Shown: in pieces, positions 34,329 to 47,200 of the stretch
Layout of the letters: the number at the start of each line of letters is the position of its first letter
Numbering within the stretch: the first letter of the stretch is position 1
DNA from: Solenopsis invicta
Lineage: Eukaryota > Arthropoda > Insecta > Hymenoptera > Formicidae
Direction of reading: 5' to 3'
Length of the DNA stretch: 64,000 nt
Assembly (NCBI RefSeq): GCF_016802725.1
Contig: NC_052679.1
Span: 7,156,001 to 7,220,000 of the forward strand
Notes under the pieces: generated by a model
Told to the model about the DNA's origin: nothing
Databases searched by the model: none
What the model saw: only the letters and a program-made list of their open reading frames with translations
Position numbers and translations under genes: made by a program

Positions 34329-36957
34329 CATTCCTTCATTCGCTTAGTCACCTGCTCGTTTATTCGCTCATTCATTCACTTACTCTTCACTCGCAATTTC
34401 AAAAACACACACACATACCTGCGCATACACATCACATATTCTCTATCTCCTTTTGCAATCTCTATCATACTGCGGACTAAAATTGCATTATCAATATTGT
34501 GTCTATTAAAAGACGAGATCAGTCATCTGTGTTAAATCCACTTCTAAAATTACCTAATAAAATCGAATTGTTTTCTCTTTCCTTTTCCCTTTTGGATTAG
34601 TTACTTGCTTCGTCATTTTCCACAGAATTGATTGCTTGCCTAAAACGGCTGATACACAATGAAATAGAAGAATAACCAATATAAATTGGTATCAGCAAAC
34701 ATTAAAGAACGAATGAAGAATCAATATCCAAGATCAATACGATCCTTATACTCCTTTCTCACCAGTTACAGTGCAAGACTACTTCCGCCCTAAAAACGGA
34801 GAACATTAATATTACCCGACTTCTCAATCATATTTATATTTTAATTAAATGCCTCTGGTAAGCATCTCACTAATTTTTACGTTATGAAAGACTGACAATT
34901 ATATTGAGATTATTCCGTTGATTTTGCCGTTCGACAACACAATTATTTATTTTTTGTGTGTGTCACTACTGAATAAAGAGAACTATTTCTTTATTCTTTA
35001 AGTTAGTATTATTGACTAATTTTTTTAATTCTCGTCCCTATTTTATTTAAATTTTTCATTATGTATCAGCCTTAAATTACATGCCTTGCATTTCTTCTTT
35101 CTTTATTCTAAACGAAAAATAGTTGACTCCTTCAGTATCAAATGCAAATTATTTAAATGAAATCTTTATTCCGCAAATTTTAATTAGCCTCCATTGTTAA
35201 CAAAGCTTAACTTTTTATGGCAATCAATGGAAAGTATAACGCGTAACGAAAGAATACTGAAAACGTTTATGTGAACGGCTTTATTTTTTTTTTATTTTTT
35301 TTTATTGAATTAAACGGCCATCGAAAATTGATAACTTTGAGAAATGGAACAGTAACTTTTGTATTTTCTCTTTTGCGGATTCCTCTTTTGTGTTCTTGAA
35401 CTCTATGCGAGCGAAGATACGTCCCACGAGTCGACTTTGGAATTTAGATCAAATCAGCACATCGAAGATCGATCGGATCGGATCGGTTTGATTCCATAGA
35501 ATGTACTTGGGGTAACTCCTTGGCGCAATATAAATCGAGACATGTGAAATGGCAGTCTTGGCAATTCTGTGATGTACTTTCGTCGTACGGAAACAAAAAC
35601 AAACAGATTTGAAAACTCTCTGTGAGATTGGGTGCGAGGATCGATTGGCATGCGTTCTCCAGACAGTAACTTATCTCAATATCACATGTCTTCCTCTTCC
35701 TTTTTGACACGAATTACATTACCGTTTTAACTAATAGCTCGAAACAGTGGTTTCTCTTTTTTTCCGTCACTCGTTTTTTTTGAACAAGTTAGAAACCGCT
35801 TTACTAAAAAATACTAATCCCGTAAAAACTTTACTTATAAGAGAGGAAGAGGAAAACTATAAAAGCTATGTAAGCTTTCTCTCAACATTTTACAAGTTTC
35901 TATTCTTCATTATCAAAGAAATACCTTTGATAGCTTAATCAAAAATTATTTTTGAAAGAATCACACGGTGATCCTTCCATCTTTGAGCTTTAATAAAGAT
36001 GAAGAACGTGATGTATGAATTATCATTAACATACATTTTTTCCAACTTGTGCATGCTAATTGTCATCATCACTATTTTGCTTCTGCAAGCAATCGTCCAC
36101 AATTTTCGAAAAATCGTTATCGCACGTATCGAGGACAGAAATATCAAATTGTAAAGTTGAGAGATTGAAATTATGATTTGGGCATAAATTCGCGCGCCAT
36201 CGGCAGACATTTTCGGTTGTTTATTATTATTATTATTTTTTTTTTTGGACGTTTCTTATCTCATTACAATTGCTCGCACCTTCGTATTTATATCCAATCC
36301 ATGACATCTCGTATCCAATGTATAACATCTCGCAATTCGCTATTCAGACGAATAAGTACACCCCCGTTACTTACTACTGATACATAGCTTCTGCTTCCTT
36401 TCGTGTTGTAGCGTGAAAATAACTTTCAATAAGCGAATAGACTTAATAACTTTTATATGTGATAAGAACTTTAAGCGTAAAATAAAATTATTTTGTGATT
36501 CTTTTTTAACGTCGATAAATAATCTTTTTAAAAAATGCAATCTACATTATTCATTTTAGGTTAAAAATTTTAAGCAGCGGGGGTGCAATTCAAAATTGCT
36601 AGAGTAATTTTTGTAATCTGTAGATATCATAAAAATCGTTTGCGTCATTATTTCTGTAAATATCTGATTTATGGTTATCAATAATCAATAAATTTGAAAT
36701 TAATCTCTTTTTCATCTTTGGAAAATGATTCAACTTCATCAATCAATGTCGATGTTATCGCTTTATCAGCACTTAAATGTATTACATGTGCAAGTGCGCG
36801 AATGTAACAAGACAAAACATAATCCCATTGTCAGATAACATATCATATAATGGTAAATAGATTCGAAAATTGGCTTACTCGATGTTTTTGTTTAAAAAAA
36901 AAATACATAAATAAAATAAGAGGAACGGAACAGTCTATGCCGTACACACACTCCATC
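34326..36957. other. No gene recognised
   Basis: AT-rich. A short GATCGATCGGATCGGATCGG run lies near 35466. Minus-strand frames at 35444-35710 and 35935-36210 show no domain. Confidence 0.4.
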
Positions 36958-37035
36958 TCTCTTTCTCTCTTTCTCCTTCCCTTTCGCCCCTCCCCTCTCT
37001 CTTTCTCTCTGTCTCTTTCTCTCTCTCTCTCTCTT
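36958..37035 (+). repeat. TC-rich microsatellite
   Basis: Runs of TCTCTCT broken by CCTTCCC. Frames on both strands here (Ser/Leu-rich and Arg/Glu-rich) are repeat artefacts. Confidence 0.85.
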
Positions 37036-37418
37036 TGCTTTTGTGATTTGTTTGTCCAATTATCGTCCAGTCCTTCGTTCTTGATACATCTTTTTATCAA
37101 TTTCCCTTTTTCGTCTCTTCCACAAGCAACATCTTCTCCTCGCATGCCCTCGCTTTCGCGATTAATCATAAAACGTACTTTGTTAACTTACCCTCTCCCT
37201 ACGTGTACGATATTCAATTAATTTATATCGATAATAATTAATATAGTATTATCTGGTACGATCCCCATTTGTTGCTTCCGCTACTTACCGGCTCTCCCTA
37301 CTCTATTTCACCTGGATGGTATTTTAAAAAGTCGGAAGAGCCTGTAAGAACGGGGGGAACACTCGACAGCGCTTATACGAAGACGCCATGATGTTTCATC
37401 GGTATCATTTGTTATATC

Positions 37419-37424
37419 TTTATT
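37419..37424 (-). terminator. Candidate polyadenylation signal for Shaker
   Basis: TTTATT on the plus strand reads AATAAA on the minus strand, about 590 bases after the Shaker stop codon. It is the nearest canonical signal I noticed downstream; others further away are equally possible. Confidence 0.35.
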
Positions 37425-37439
37425 TTTTTTTGTTTTGAA

Positions 37440-37620
37440 CACTGGAGTCGGTGGTGTCGGGGGTTGGGCCGCACGCGCGCGCGCTCGCACGCGAACGAGG
37501 AATATCCCGTCCCCTTCGTTTGCACGTGGGTCCTTACGCGGGGCGTAAGCTCGTTGAGAAGATGGCGGCGGGGAAGGCGACGATATCTTGAGAACGGGCT
37601 ATAAACTTATCCCCCATCTC
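37440..37620 (+). promoter_or_regulatory. GC-rich CpG island-like block with YY1-type AAGATGGCGGC
   Basis: GC content jumps sharply (CGCACGCGCGCGCGCTCGCA around 37472). AAGATGGCGGC at 37559-37569 matches the YY1-type element found just downstream of transcription starts in many animal promoters. If used, it would start a plus-strand transcript convergent with Shaker. The ATG in it opens only a 9-codon frame. Confidence 0.3.
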
Positions 37621-37756
37621 TCACTCTTCGCACACCCTTGGACCCACCCCACTTCTCTTCCACTTTTCGTCTCAGATGAAAAAAGCTGCCCGATCGCTTT
37701 CCCGAAAGATCACGATCCTCATGATTCTTCGCGCGTGTTTCTGTGACCCCGAGACG

Positions 37757-37989
37757 CCCCTCGCAATGACGGACCTGGACAGGCTGGCGAGTGATGCCAG
37801 CCGCTTACGACTATGATGACGGGTGAAGGAGGCCTACGTCAGGCACCGCAGCGAGATGCAGTTGCCCTTTGACAACTGGCTCAATAACGGCCACCACGTT
37901 GCCACCGTCTCCTTCACTATAATCGAGCCGAGATGCCAAATAAGAATACCGCTATCGTTCGAGTTTAACGTCTATATATTATTCAACTG
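37757..37989 (+). pseudogene. Degraded coding-like fragment, unrecognised
   Basis: On the plus strand GC-rich, protein-like codons read MTDLDRLASDASR. Two adjacent stops (TGATGA) follow, then VKEAYVRHRSEMQLPFDNWL, then NNGHHVATVSFTIIEP, ending at TGA 37987-37989. Between the two parts another frame reads YDYDDG, so two compensating frameshifts or a micro-intron are possible. No family is recognised. It ends 18 bases from the Shaker stop codon on the other strand, so any transcript would be convergent. It could be a captured or processed pseudogene fragment, or a 3' UTR sequence that happens to be open. Confidence 0.3.
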
Positions 37990-38007
37990 ACGATACGTAC
38001 CTAGTAG

Positions 38008-38168
38008 TCAGACGTCAGTCTCGATGCTCATGCAGGCTGGATTGATATTGTTATTGTGGCGAGGGTTGCAATTTGACTTCTTCGTAATCTCCGGATGAGT
38101 AAATAAGGTGCCTTCCTCTAACTCCATTATATCCGACGAGGATTCCGACATCGAGATCTTCTTCAAGC
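38008..38168 (-). CDS. Sh: Shaker last coding exon (C-terminus, PDZ ligand)
   Basis: Acceptor TATCTTTCAG precedes GC TTG AAG. The exon encodes [19 protein letters not shown] and ends CMSIETDV, then TGA at 38008-38010. The terminal ETDV binds PDZ scaffolds such as Discs large, which clusters the channel at synapses (known for the family). The tail is short compared with the Gln-rich Drosophila tail. Confidence 0.95.
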
Positions 38169-38208
38169 CTGAAAGATATATGCACATATTCCAATAAAAA
38201 TTTCCATT

Positions 38209-38243
<35 letters not shown>

Positions 38244-41200
38244 ATCGATTCTATTCTCGACAATTCTTAAAGTGACGATGGATACATCTGACAAAACTTT
38301 AAAATCGACTCGATACGTTTTATTTATGTCATCTCTCCGAGACGTCTAATACAGCGACTGAACAAAATTATAAAATTTACATGACAAAATTATCTCGATT
38401 TCTCGTCATCGATCATTTTTTTTTCTTTTACATCGTCGAAAAACGACATTTTAAATGATTCTTGATTAGTGTAAAATAGAAACTCATTAAATGCATTTGT
38501 ACGTCCTGAAAGGATGATACAACGTACCTAAGGTGCCAGGAAGATACGGACAACTAGTCACGTGATTGAAGTTCTGCGACTGCATCTCCTCCTGGTCAGT
38601 CTCACGATGATAGAAGTAGTTGAAATTGGAGACGATTACGGGAACGGGTAGAGCAATCGTCAGAACACCGGCGATCGCACACAACGAGCCCACAATTTTC
38701 CCCCAAACTCCCACGGGCCTGCAACAGAACGAGGAGCAAAACCGTATCAAATACCAGACGTACAGTGCGGTGGCTTGGGATCATGATCGCAAAATTCGGC
38801 TTGGTGCTAGGTGTGGTGTTTCTATCTTTGTGTGAGTCTGCCGTGTCTAGTGTGACGTTACTTATGCGTTACTGGAGGCTCCTATAGTTACATGACAATC
38901 CGTGAGCGTTGGCGGAATGTTAAATGAAGCAGACAATGTCGTGAAATACCGCATACCAATTGCATCTTTTATATATTCAGACGTTTCACTTGTATACATT
39001 TCACCTTATCGATAAGTCTGTTTCGAAAGAAATCATCTCCCTCAATATGTAAATGTTTTAACAATTTTTTACATTTTCAATTTTGCATTCTGCCAACGTC
39101 ATACGATTAATTTCATACGTTTTCAACCGTATATAAATATAGCATGATGCGTTATTATAAGCGAGCAGCCTAAGCTAGACTAGATAACTAACGTAAGGAC
39201 TCGCCAAAATGACTTCTTCGTAATGTATTAGAAATTTTTTGCAAGAAAGCAAAAACCATTGTGTTATATATTAGCCCATTAAAAATATTTTATTTCATTG
39301 TACATTAACTCTGATCGGTCAATTTATATTCGGTTGTACTTGATTGCACCTCGTTACAGTTAGGCCAGAACAATTCGATATGCCAATGACGTACGTGAGT
39401 AGAAAAGAAACGGGCACTTGACCGTTGCTTCGAGTTTACTAGGAAGAACAAAACAGTCAAGTGTTCATCTTCTCTTTCGTCTTTTGCTGACGTTCGCGAA
39501 ATGTGCCAGATTAATTACTTGTTGTACACCGAAGAGGCACGAAAAATTATGACATCTTCAGTACTGAATATAAACGGTTCAGTACTTGGAAATCGTCTGA
39601 ATGTCTCAATATCGCACAAAAACTTAATTAATCAATTATATCGTCATCAATACCTCATATGTGTATGTAGCTAGTTTGAAAACAGCTAAAATGTTTATCT
39701 TCATCTTTTAATTTTTATATTTTAATTCGACCAAGCTTTCTCCTGCTTCTAAACCGGCATTCACCGAAGGAGGCGCCAATTAAATTATGAGCGAGATTTA
39801 AACTCAATCAAAGCTCTCGCCTTCTATCGAATAAATCGAATAAGTCAAATATAATCGAAACATTAGTGATACGCTATTTAAATATAAACGAAAAGTTTGT
39901 TGTATTGTAATTTATTTTCCCATATCGATAAAATACGCGCTACGCATAAAGATGTTAAAAGAATAATTCACGATTAATTTCTGAGGGTCGGTCGATTAGA
40001 TCAAAAAGGCAAACTCGTGATTTTCATCAGTTAATCATGTTTAAACTTTTCATTGATATTTAAATATTGATATAGCAAGTTCATATACAAAACATCTCGC
40101 CAGCATCTATACAGCACTAAATGATTAAAATAGGTATTATATTAGTTACAAAAAAGAGACTATTTCCGCAAGATGTTGTCGTACTATGGACCTTCATGAT
40201 GCATGACTAATAATGATCGTATTAAATGACAATGGCACAGTCACGAGGAAAAGTGGGATCGAGCAAAAAAGTAACATTTAAAATAATCATTGTGACTATC
40301 GTAATGATGATAATTAATTTTGGAATCTCATGCTGGGCAATCATCAATTAAGGACGCATGCATTAGTCTTTTTTTGTAAATGAAATTGGCAAAATTGGAA
40401 AACTTGGAAAATTCTTATTTCAAAAGCACGCCGTAGTAAAGAATCAAATTACAAAACCGATAAAGAGATTGGATGAAATGCGAATGAATTTGAATGAAAT
40501 CAAAATTCCAAGGATTATTAAGGATTTCTTTAAAGAATTGTAAGCTTATATATAACAGATGCATGAATTGATCAATTTGATAGGTCGGAGTTCGCACGAT
40601 GACGAGTAGTAATCTTTTTCTGGTCGTCGATATAAATAACACATAAGAGAGATGTACTGTGGAAAAACACTCTTCATCATTTTGACACGTCGAGGTAACG
40701 TAGTCATTTTCCATTTTGCTTAAATGTATCTCAGCGGAGATAAAAAAAAAAGCGATGCGTGGATTTTAAATCCGCCTATCAGATTTTGTTTAGAGAATCA
40801 CAGACGACTTGTCTTTGCTCGAGGGATTTCCCCTTAAGTGACATACTCGCCATTTCAAAAACTTTCACGTTGATAAGTAATATCATGCGTGAGCCATGCG
40901 GGTTGATATTATTCTGCGATCACTTAGTGGGCAAATTAGCATTCGCTTCTGCGCAAAGTCAATCACGCCATTGTTTGCGTCATCAATATTTTAAAAAATT
41001 AAACAAAATCATTAAACTATTAATAAAATGAACGAAAGATATCGGTCGGTCGTTGCATGCCTTGATATTTATCTACGTTAATAACGAAATCAAGTACTAA
41101 AAAGTTGTTACACGTTTGTGCAGTTTTTTTTTATTTCATTATTATTCGTTATTTCTTTTCTTGATTAGGAAGCTTTTATTTCCTCACCAGTTCGCGATAT

Positions 41201-44200
41201 AAATCTATCAATTTGATGAAGATGAAGTCTACTATTTATTAATTGTTAATACTCAGTATTACAGTTCTGTGGGAGAATAATGTTCAAAGGGCAAGGGTCT
41301 TGCAAACAATATTGGTCATTTATAGTGTGAGTTCATCAAACCGCATCGCGGAGGTCATCGGAAGTGGAATAGCCACGGCTGCCTGGACACCTCGCGGCCG
41401 CTCGCATTTCACGGGTGTGCATCGATCGATACGCAAGAGTGTAGCATAATATGGTGGCTTCGAATCTCTGCATGATTTTTTCTTTCGCATCAGGGCGATT
41501 CTGACGTGTCTGAGGATACTTATTGATTTACGACAGGCAATTGTTCAAAGAGGCCTCCCAAGTAGCGACATGTTGGAATTTTTTTTCAAGTGAGGAAAGC
41601 TAAAAGTAGATTTCACTTAATCATCAAAAGGATGAAAAAAAAAAAGATAAATTGGTTGCTCAATATTTTAATAAAAATAATTCTACTTATATTCATTAAT
41701 ATCAAGATATCAAAATTTTTAATTAGGAAATACGGAATTGTTGGATTAAAGCTTCGTTTTTCTTGTAAATCCATTTAAATACTTAATATTTTTCATGTCT
41801 TTTAACACTATTTTTTATTTATCGAATAAAGTGGATATCTTAAAATTTCCTAAAGTTCACAATAAATTCCATTATTTTAACGTTAGACAAATAGATATCG
41901 AGGATATTTTCGAATAATACAACTTTCAAGAGACACGTTTGAGCAAATGGCAAGATGTATAATGCGCAGGAGAAATAATAGGCATCGTCAAAATCTTTAC
42001 GAGCGTCGAAGTTGATGTTGTTGATGTGATCTGAGCTACACTAATTTTATACATTCGTACGCGTTCGCGCGAACTGCCGTGTAAGCTACTACATAATAGC
42101 TCTAAGAATTCAGGGATACGTATATATAGAACGTTTTGACTGTATCGATTATAGGTTTTGTACGAAATTAGATTAAATTAATTAATTTTTAACTAAAGTT
42201 TAATTTTGTGCAAAAACTATTATTAAATCAATTCTAAAAAAAAATTTTTTATCATTAATATAACAGGTGATAATAGCAGATAGCACTCTACATATAAAAA
42301 AGTGTAAATAAGCAAAAGCAAAAGTATTGTAAAATGGAATGTGAAATGTAATCCGTTTATTAAAATGCCATGAAAACATGTTTATAAGTTGCATAATTAA
42401 AAAAATGATAAATAACATATTTTTGTTCGTGATATTTAGAGTCTTTTTCAATTATTATATAATTGAATAACAATAATAATACGATGAATTTTATACAAAG
42501 TACCTTTATTAAATTTATTAATAATAATGCTTATGAAATATAATAAAAAATTTATAAAATTTAAAATTATATCAAAATAAAGGCATTATGAATTCAAGAG
42601 TGCAAATATCAGTTTTGTAATTAATGAGTGCGTCAAAAAGATCAAAAGGAAATGAAGAAGAGTTTTAATCAGTTTTAATCGGTTTTTAATTTAATGGAAA
42701 GACACTTGATATTTGTGTGAAAAAGTTCTTTAATTATTATCCCGCAATTTCATATGAATGACTTCATCATACGTTATATAAAATTTACAAATAATCGTAT
42801 AGATTTCCGGTTAAACTTAAATTTAAATTTTGCATATATTTTAATAAACTATTTAATTAAAACTTTTAGATAAAATTACTTTTCGATAAGTAACATAAAA
42901 AAAACTCTGACTCATCAAAATCTTGGCCGCGTCAAATGTGTTCATTATTACTAATTTCAAACAAATAGGAAAATACGTGACCAACGTAGAATAATCAAAG
43001 CGTGCTTCGAGCAACGCGTGCCGACCAAAAGGAAAGGCAAAGATAAAAAGAGAAAAAAGTGATTGCGCCAACAGTCTCGACTAATCTTAGTTTTAGAATA
43101 CAATCCAATAGTTATTACGTAATACTATTCATGTTAAATAATTATTGTACTTAATATTTAGACTTGTAAATATATTTAAAATTTGGAATTTCAAATTATC
43201 TCATTGAAACGTACTATAAAATATACTCTCTTAGAAATATTTAAACATTTAGTCAGTGCTGGAGCAATCTCAAAGAAATGTTGAATGACTAAAAGAAGTC
43301 GAGGAGCTGCATGTATTGTTTACACACACTCACTCATTCACGCATGCACTCACTCCTCTCTTATTCACTCATGTACTCTCTTTTTCTCCCTCCTCTCTCT
43401 CCTCGGTCCCGCTCGTTCACGTTGTCGCTTTTCCTCCCTCTCTTATTCTCTTACTCTCTCTCTCTCTCTCTCCGCTCCCTATCTTTTCTCATTCCTCCTT
43501 TAGTCTTTCTTTTTTCTTCTTCCTGTACCTTGTTCCCTTTCTTATCTTCCTTTTTCTCGTTTCTCTACTTTTTTTCCCTCTTTTTCTCTCCCTTCTTTTT
43601 TCCTCTTCAATTCATTTCCTTTTTCTTGTCCATTTATTCTCTTCCTTGTTTTTTCTTGTCACTTCCCTTCAGCTGTCTTCTTCTCCCTTCCTTCCGTTCC
43701 CCTTTTCTTTCTCTTTCATTCACTCAGTCACCCCTCTCACACACATACACGCGCGTACACGCACTCTTTCTCTCTCTCTCCTTCTTTCGAAGACCTAAAA
43801 TGGCCATCACTGTTTTGCGGGCATTAACTAAAGTCTTAAATGAAAGTGAGTACATCATACGTCATGTCACCATAGCCCACGGTCGTCATCGTGACAACGG
43901 CCCACCAGAACGCGTCCGGAATGGACTTGAAGAACGAATTCTCGGAGCCGGCCTCCGCGAAGTATACCGCCGACGAGAATAGCACCACACCTGCAATGCA
44001 AGGAAGAAAACACCGGTTCAGTGGGTTTAACGCCCCCGGTGGCTCTGTACCTCATGTCGCCGTAGCCCACGGTTGTCATTGTGACCACCGCCCACCAGAA
44101 CGCGTCCGGTATCGATTTGAAGAAGCTGTCCTGCGTGCCGGCCTCCGCGAAGTAGACTGCCGACGAGAACAGCACCACACCTGAAACGCACACAAGAGGA

Positions 44201-47200
44201 AGGCACGAGTCAGGACGGTATACGTCATCGTCCACACACGTCGTAAACATCGGTCTCGCGGACGCGAGGATCCGACTACTGAGATCGTCCGATCCGTTCG
44301 TCTTCCTGATCGCACCTGGAATCGTCCATGTCATATGTGTTTATCCCAGACTTAAACACTATTATCTATGATCCAGCTAATTGGCTGATCGCACCTCGAT
44401 CGTCCACATGGTATACATTGTGAGCACATGGCTCAGCTACTAGACTCATCCAATTTGGATGATTTCATGATCACACCTGGAACACTTGGACCTGGAACGT
44501 CCACATTCTAAAACTAGAATCAACTGATTCCCTTTCAATCAATTTCCGAACTGATTCAACTTTTAATTTAAATTGAGTCCAACCATTTTCACTTGTACGC
44601 TACAATTTTATTTCTTAAATATAATGATATTTACCTAATAATACACTTACTGCTAGATAGAATTGTATAATTGTAAAATAGTAATCTTAACCCGTAATGG
44701 TCACCTGGGGTCTTTTGGACCCCGCGCTAACTTTAAGGGTACACAGACCATTCAAAATCAAACAACCTTCTATGAAATTAATTTTTATCTGAAAGTATAC
44801 TATCTTGAGAATACACTCATAAATTTTTGTTGAGTTATCTAAAAAATTACAAATTTTATGAATATTTTTGAAAAAAAGTCAAATTTTGCAGTTTTTTATT
44901 TGAATTTTTTCATTATGTTAAATTCTAATTAAAAAAGAAAAAATTATTGGATGATAAAAAACAGACCTCAATGTATGTCCAGTAAAATTTTTGCAACGAA
45001 ATATCAAAAAGCTGGCAAATGGCGACTGATCTTGTGCAGGGGAGTCCAGTGGACTCCATGTGACCGTTATGTTATTATTTGGAATTGTGACCATTACGAG
45101 TTGAAAGTTGTTGAATAAAATATCTGTTAGATAAAATTTAGAAAATTAAGAAAAAGTAGTTTTATTTCATCAGAATATCCAAAAATATTACTCTACTGTG
45201 TAATATTTTTCAACTATTATTTATTATGAATCAATTTACGGATTTTGAATGACAGTTTTATACAAATTGACACAATTAATCAATTATAAATTAATTAACA
45301 AAAGAACTGAAAATTAAAATATTATAGTATCACAGATGAAAATTCTACTAAGATGTTTTAAAGTTTGGGCTTGTACCCGAGGAATAACGTCATAAATCTT
45401 ATTTAGCCGTTCTTTTTAACGACCACAAATATTTCTACAGAAACAATTATTGAGAATTAAAAGCCGGAGACAGGAAGACAAAAACTTGATCACTTCCTGA
45501 TTTTCATAAAATACAGTTTTATTTTTTTCCCATATATTTTTCTTTCCTTTTTTCTTCTCCCTCTTCTTCTGTTCCTCTTTCGCTACTTTTACGCTTAATT
45601 TATATTTTTCTTTAAATTAATTATAAGTTTTATAAAAAAAACAATCCAATTTAAGTATTATTATATTAATATTTTGTACGCTGAGAAAAAATGTGTTAAA
45701 AAAACTAAAATATTTAGTCCAATACATGCAACTAAATATCGAGTTGGTTTAATTAAGTTTTGATTAAAAAGTTTTGTGTAGTTGACATGAATGACCTATA
45801 TCCTTTTTGTGCAACTAAATAACTGTTCAATCAACTCAATGTTTAGTTGACCGTATCGGATTAAATATTTTAGTCTTTTAACAAATTTTTTCTCCCAGTG
45901 TACAATGAAATTTTTTAATTGACACGAGTTGAATGAATTAGAATATAATTAATATAAATTAGAAGACTATTCGTGTAAATCGATTTAATATATCTATAAA
46001 TGACAAATCCAAAAATAGATATTTATAATATAATTAATATATCTAGCTTTTGTAAGCTCAATTTATATAAAATCAATAAAACTTGAATTCTTGATTTATT
46101 CTTATCTCTAATCATTCGAAGAACGTTATAAAACTCACCAATGAAAAGGAAAAAGATGAGCAACCCGAGTTCCCTCATGGAGGCCTTGAGGGTCCGCCCG
46201 AGGATCTGGAGGCCTTTACTGTGCCTGGATAATTTGAATATCCGGAACACTCGGACCAGCCTGATCACCCTGAGTATCGCCAAGGACATCGCCTGGTTCG
46301 TACTTTTGTCTTGCGGGCTTACCGGCGCCTTGGGTAAATTCAGCGTGTCCTCCTCCTCGGCCACTACCGTGGCGAGGGTGATGAAATATGGAATGATCGC
46401 GATGATATCGATGATGTTCATTACGTCACGGAAGAAGTTGAATTTATTTGGGCAGGCGAGGAAGCGCACTGTTAATTCGAACGTGAACCAGATGATACAG
46501 ATAGTCTCTATTAGGAAGAACGGGTCCGTGATGTCCGGCACTTCGTCCTCCTCGATTTTCGTGCCATTTGTCGTCGTGTTGAAGACCTTGTAGTGCTTGA
46601 ACTCGGGTAGCGTCTCCAGGCAGAAGATCACGATCGACAGGAGAATCACGAACACGGAGATTATAGCGACCACCCGGGCACCCTGCGAGCTTTCCGGATA
46701 TTCGAACAGGAGCCAGACTTTCCTTTGAAACTCGTGCGACGGCAGCGGCTTCTCCTCCTCCTTAATGAAGCCCTCGTCCTCCCTGTTTATTTAAAAAAAA
46801 ATAAAAAAAAACAAGAAATTTTATTTATTTAAGTAAAAGACCGATTGGCTATAATGCCTTTCAGAAAAACTGCAGGTATAAAAATATGCGACATTAAAAA
46901 AACAAAGATGTCTGTGAATTCAAGGATTTAGCCCGTTGAGGTCATACTTCCAAATAATAATATAGCGGTCATATGGGATCCACTGACCCCCCCTGCACAA
47001 AATCAGTCGCCATTTGCCAGCTTTTTGATATTTTATCGCAAAAATTTTATTGGACGTACCTTGAGATCTGGTTCTTTATCATCCAATTCTTTTTTTTTAT
47101 TAAAATTTAACATAAAAAATTCAAATAAAAAAACTGAAAAATTTAACTTTTTTTACAAAAATATTCATACAATTTTTAATTTTTGAGATAATTCAACAAA

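Larger units (their letters stand above)
44181..46138 (-). other. Sh: Shaker intron between S1-S4 exon and pore exons
   Basis: Contains a cluster of acceptor-like words near the pore exons (44311-44510), a TTAA-type MITE (44691-45100) and an inverted-repeat MITE (45677-45903). No further exon was seen. Confidence 0.75.

Noticed and set aside
43311..43982. 223-codon plus-strand frame
   Set aside because: Runs through a polypyrimidine tract and then antisense through Shaker pore exon 4b.
43867..44334. Single 155-codon minus-strand frame covering both pore exons
   Set aside because: It reads the 4a exon in frame, then the intron, then 4b out of frame; the true units are two spliced 130-base exons.
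46023..46138. Continuation of the S1-S4 frame past ATTG ([14 protein letters not shown]...)
   Set aside because: A strong GTGAGT donor ends the exon, and the next residues match the family only when joined to a pore exon.
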